A stretch of 48,689 nt of DNA from an uncultured Lachnospiraceae bacterium (GTDB lineage Bacteria; Bacillota; Clostridia; Lachnospirales; Lachnospiraceae), in the NCBI GenBank assembly GCA_947173945.1, contig CAMWGV010000014.1, positions 1 to 48,689 of the forward strand. The letters run 5' to 3'. Positions 47,277-48,689 of the stretch are shown one piece after another (the stretch's first letter is position 1; every line of letters starts with the position of its first letter). The notes below the pieces were generated by a model, which had not been told where the DNA came from, did no database searches, and saw nothing but the letters and a program-made list of their open reading frames with translations. A program made the position numbers and the translations under genes.

Positions 47277-48305
47277 ATGTCATTGCACATGGTAAAAAGT
47301 GTACCAAGTCCTGAAGAAATTAAACAGGCACACCCTATGGAAAAGGAATTAGCTGACATTAAGGCGGCCAGAGACGAGGAAATAAAAAAGATTTTTACAG
47401 GAGAGTCCGATAAATTTATAGCTATTATAGGACCTTGTTCGGCAGACTATGAGGAGTCAGTTCTTGATTATTTATGCAGGCTTGCAAAGGTTCAGGAAAA
47501 AGTTCAGGATAAGATTATGATTATTCCGAGAATTTATACAAATAAGCCTAGAACGAATGGTTCGGGTTACAAGGGAATGTTACATCAGCCAAATCCTGAA
47601 AATAAGCCGGATTTTATAGAGGGAGTCAAGGCAATTCGAAAAATGCATATCAAGGCAATTAAGGAAACAGGTCTTACTGCTGCTGACGAGATGCTGTACA
47701 CTGACAATTGGCCATATCTTGAGGATATACTGTCATATGTGGCTATAGGTGCAAGAAGTGTTGAAAATCAGGCACATAGACTTACAGCGAGTGGAATTGA
47801 TGTACCGGTAGGTATGAAAAATCCTACAAGTGGAGATTACTCTGTCATGCTCAATTCCTGTGTGGCAGCACAGTCTAAACATACATTTCTGTTTGCAGGA
47901 TATGAGACGAAGACAGATGGAAATCCGCTTGCACATTGCATTTTAAGAGGTTCACTGAACAAGAGTGGACAGTCTATAGCAAATTATCATTATGAAGATT
48001 TGAAGCTTCTTGCAGATATGTACGAGAAATTTGATCTTTTGAATCCTGCATGTATTGTTGATGCAAATCATAACAATTCAGGTAAAAAATGGGATCAGCA
48101 GCCTAGAATTGTAAATGAGATACTTCACAGTATGAGACATTCAAGCGATGTAAAAAAGCTTGTAAAGGGTGTTATGGTAGAAAGCTATATTGAGGATGGA
48201 AACCAGCCGATTGGAGGAGGCTGCTATGGTAAGTCCATTACTGATCCGTGTCTTGGCTGGGAAAAATCGGAGGAGCTCCTTTTGTCCATGGCTGAGCAGT
48301 TGTAG
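47277..48305 (+). CDS. aroF: DAHP synthase (3-deoxy-7-phosphoheptulonate synthase)
   Basis: The 342-residue enzyme is the class I AroFGH type: IGPCSADYEESVLDYL, then YTNKPRTNGSGYKGML (phosphoenolpyruvate and erythrose-4-phosphate site), GARSVENQAHR, GMKNPTSGD and DANHNNSGKKW for the metal. It joins phosphoenolpyruvate and erythrose-4-phosphate as the first step of the shikimate pathway. The start ATG 47277 has GGAGG nine bases upstream. No attenuator or tryptophan or tyrosine leader peptide was seen in the 72-bp gap upstream, so feedback on the enzyme is the more likely control. Confidence 0.94.
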   Translation: MSLHMVKSVPSPEEIKQAHPMEKELADIKAARDEEIKKIFTGESDKFIAIIGPCSADYEESVLDYLCRLAKVQEKVQDKIMIIPRIYTNKPRTNGSGYKGMLHQPNPENKPDFIEGVKAIRKMHIKAIKETGLTAADEMLYTDNWPYLEDILSYVAIGARSVENQAHRLTASGIDVPVGMKNPTSGDYSVMLNSCVAAQSKHTFLFAGYETKTDGNPLAHCILRGSLNKSGQSIANYHYEDLKLLADMYEKFDLLNPACIVDANHNNSGKKWDQQPRIVNEILHSMRHSSDVKKLVKGVMVESYIEDGNQPIGGGCYGKSITDPCLGWEKSEELLLSMAEQL

Positions 48306-48340
48306 GGGCTTGTCAATGCTGACAAAGGAGGAACGACAAG

Positions 48341-48688
48341 ATGAATATATTTAATATACTGATACCTAAGCAGGATCTTACATATTTAAACGGAAACGAT
48401 ACGATGGATAAGGCCGTGGAGTTTCTTATGGCAAGCGGCTTTAGCGCAGTACCTGTCATTGATGAAAGCGGAAGGCTTGAGGGGGTCGTAAGCGAGGGGG
48501 ATTTTCTCCGTGTAGTTATGGCACATGGATGTGAGGAACTGGCTACTATGACCGTAAGGGACATCGTTCATTTAAGTGTGGATGATTATGTTTTTAATAG
48601 CACAGAGACAGAAAAAATAATGGAAAAAATACTGGATAGGAATTTTTTGGCTGTTATAGATGACAGAAATATATTTATCGGTATTATA
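48341..48688 (+). CDS. CBS-domain protein, 3' end outside window
   Basis: The frame runs off the right edge after 116 codons; the TAA at the very end is out of frame. It has one CBS motif in TMDKAVEFLMASGFSAVPVIDESGRLEGVVSEGDFLR shortened here to its features: a helix, a conserved VPVID strand and VSEGDFLR. A second CBS motif begins at about residue 70 (VRDIVHLSVDD, then FLAVIDDRN). Such tandem pairs bind adenosyl compounds and act as regulators alone or as a part of channels. GGAGG lies 8-10 bases before the start. Whether further domains follow cannot be seen. Confidence 0.8.
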   Translation, partial: MNIFNILIPKQDLTYLNGNDTMDKAVEFLMASGFSAVPVIDESGRLEGVVSEGDFLRVVMAHGCEELATMTVRDIVHLSVDDYVFNSTETEKIMEKILDRNFLAVIDDRNIFIGII

Positions 48689-48689
48689 A

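Overview
The window is AT-rich, densely coding DNA with strong GGAGG-type ribosome binding sites, frequent TTG and GTG starts, a T-box leader, GatCAB, a PPi-type phosphofructokinase, 6S RNA and a SpoIID-like protein. Together these point to an anaerobic Firmicute of class Clostridia, most likely Lachnospiraceae. Genus and species cannot be fixed from sequence alone. No rRNA, tRNA, CRISPR array, transposase or phage gene was seen.

Region 1 (1-9247) is an accessory surface or secretion island. It holds three related lipoprotein genes, of which the first runs off the window and the second is broken by two frameshifts. It also holds a small secreted protein behind a 730-bp regulatory gap with phased A-tracts, another lipoprotein, a membrane-anchored protein, an ABC-2-type permease without an ATPase, a small Xre regulator, a GNAT acetyltransferase and a metallo-beta-lactamase-fold hydrolase.

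Region 2 (9248-19107) is a nine-kilobase peptide-sensing or efflux module. Two tandem 775-residue FtsX permeases, one LolD/MacB-type ATPase, a membrane-anchored CARDB-like protein and a MacB-like permease are followed by an OmpR-type regulator and a histidine kinase with almost no extracellular loop. A TNACA-N4-TGTAA box of the BceR type and a perfect 15-bp inverted repeat precede the first permease, so the module probably controls itself.

Region 3 (19108-22560) is a minus-strand pair, a ROK kinase and a GH1 6-phospho-beta-glucosidase. It is flanked by two related long-hairpin elements in inverted orientation whose arms covary.

Region 4 (22561-30828) is a surface-polymer cluster: a two-domain rhamnosyltransferase-like GT2, a polyprenyl glycosylphosphotransferase, an IspD/TarI-like cytidylyltransferase, an SDR, two TagF-like polyol-phosphate transferases and a GT2. 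rmlB and rmlA at 36287-38351 probably feed the same polymer.

Region 5 (30829-36257) is the tRNA-dependent amidation operon aspS-gatCAB. It sits behind a T-box whose specifier loop reads GAAC, so tRNA-Asn and perhaps tRNA-Glu are the likely ligands.

Region 6 (38437-48689) is mostly core: PPi-type phosphofructokinase (minus strand), 6S RNA, a SpoIID-like protein, YihY, glyA, ftsH, yfbR, a DAHP synthase and the start of a CBS-domain protein.
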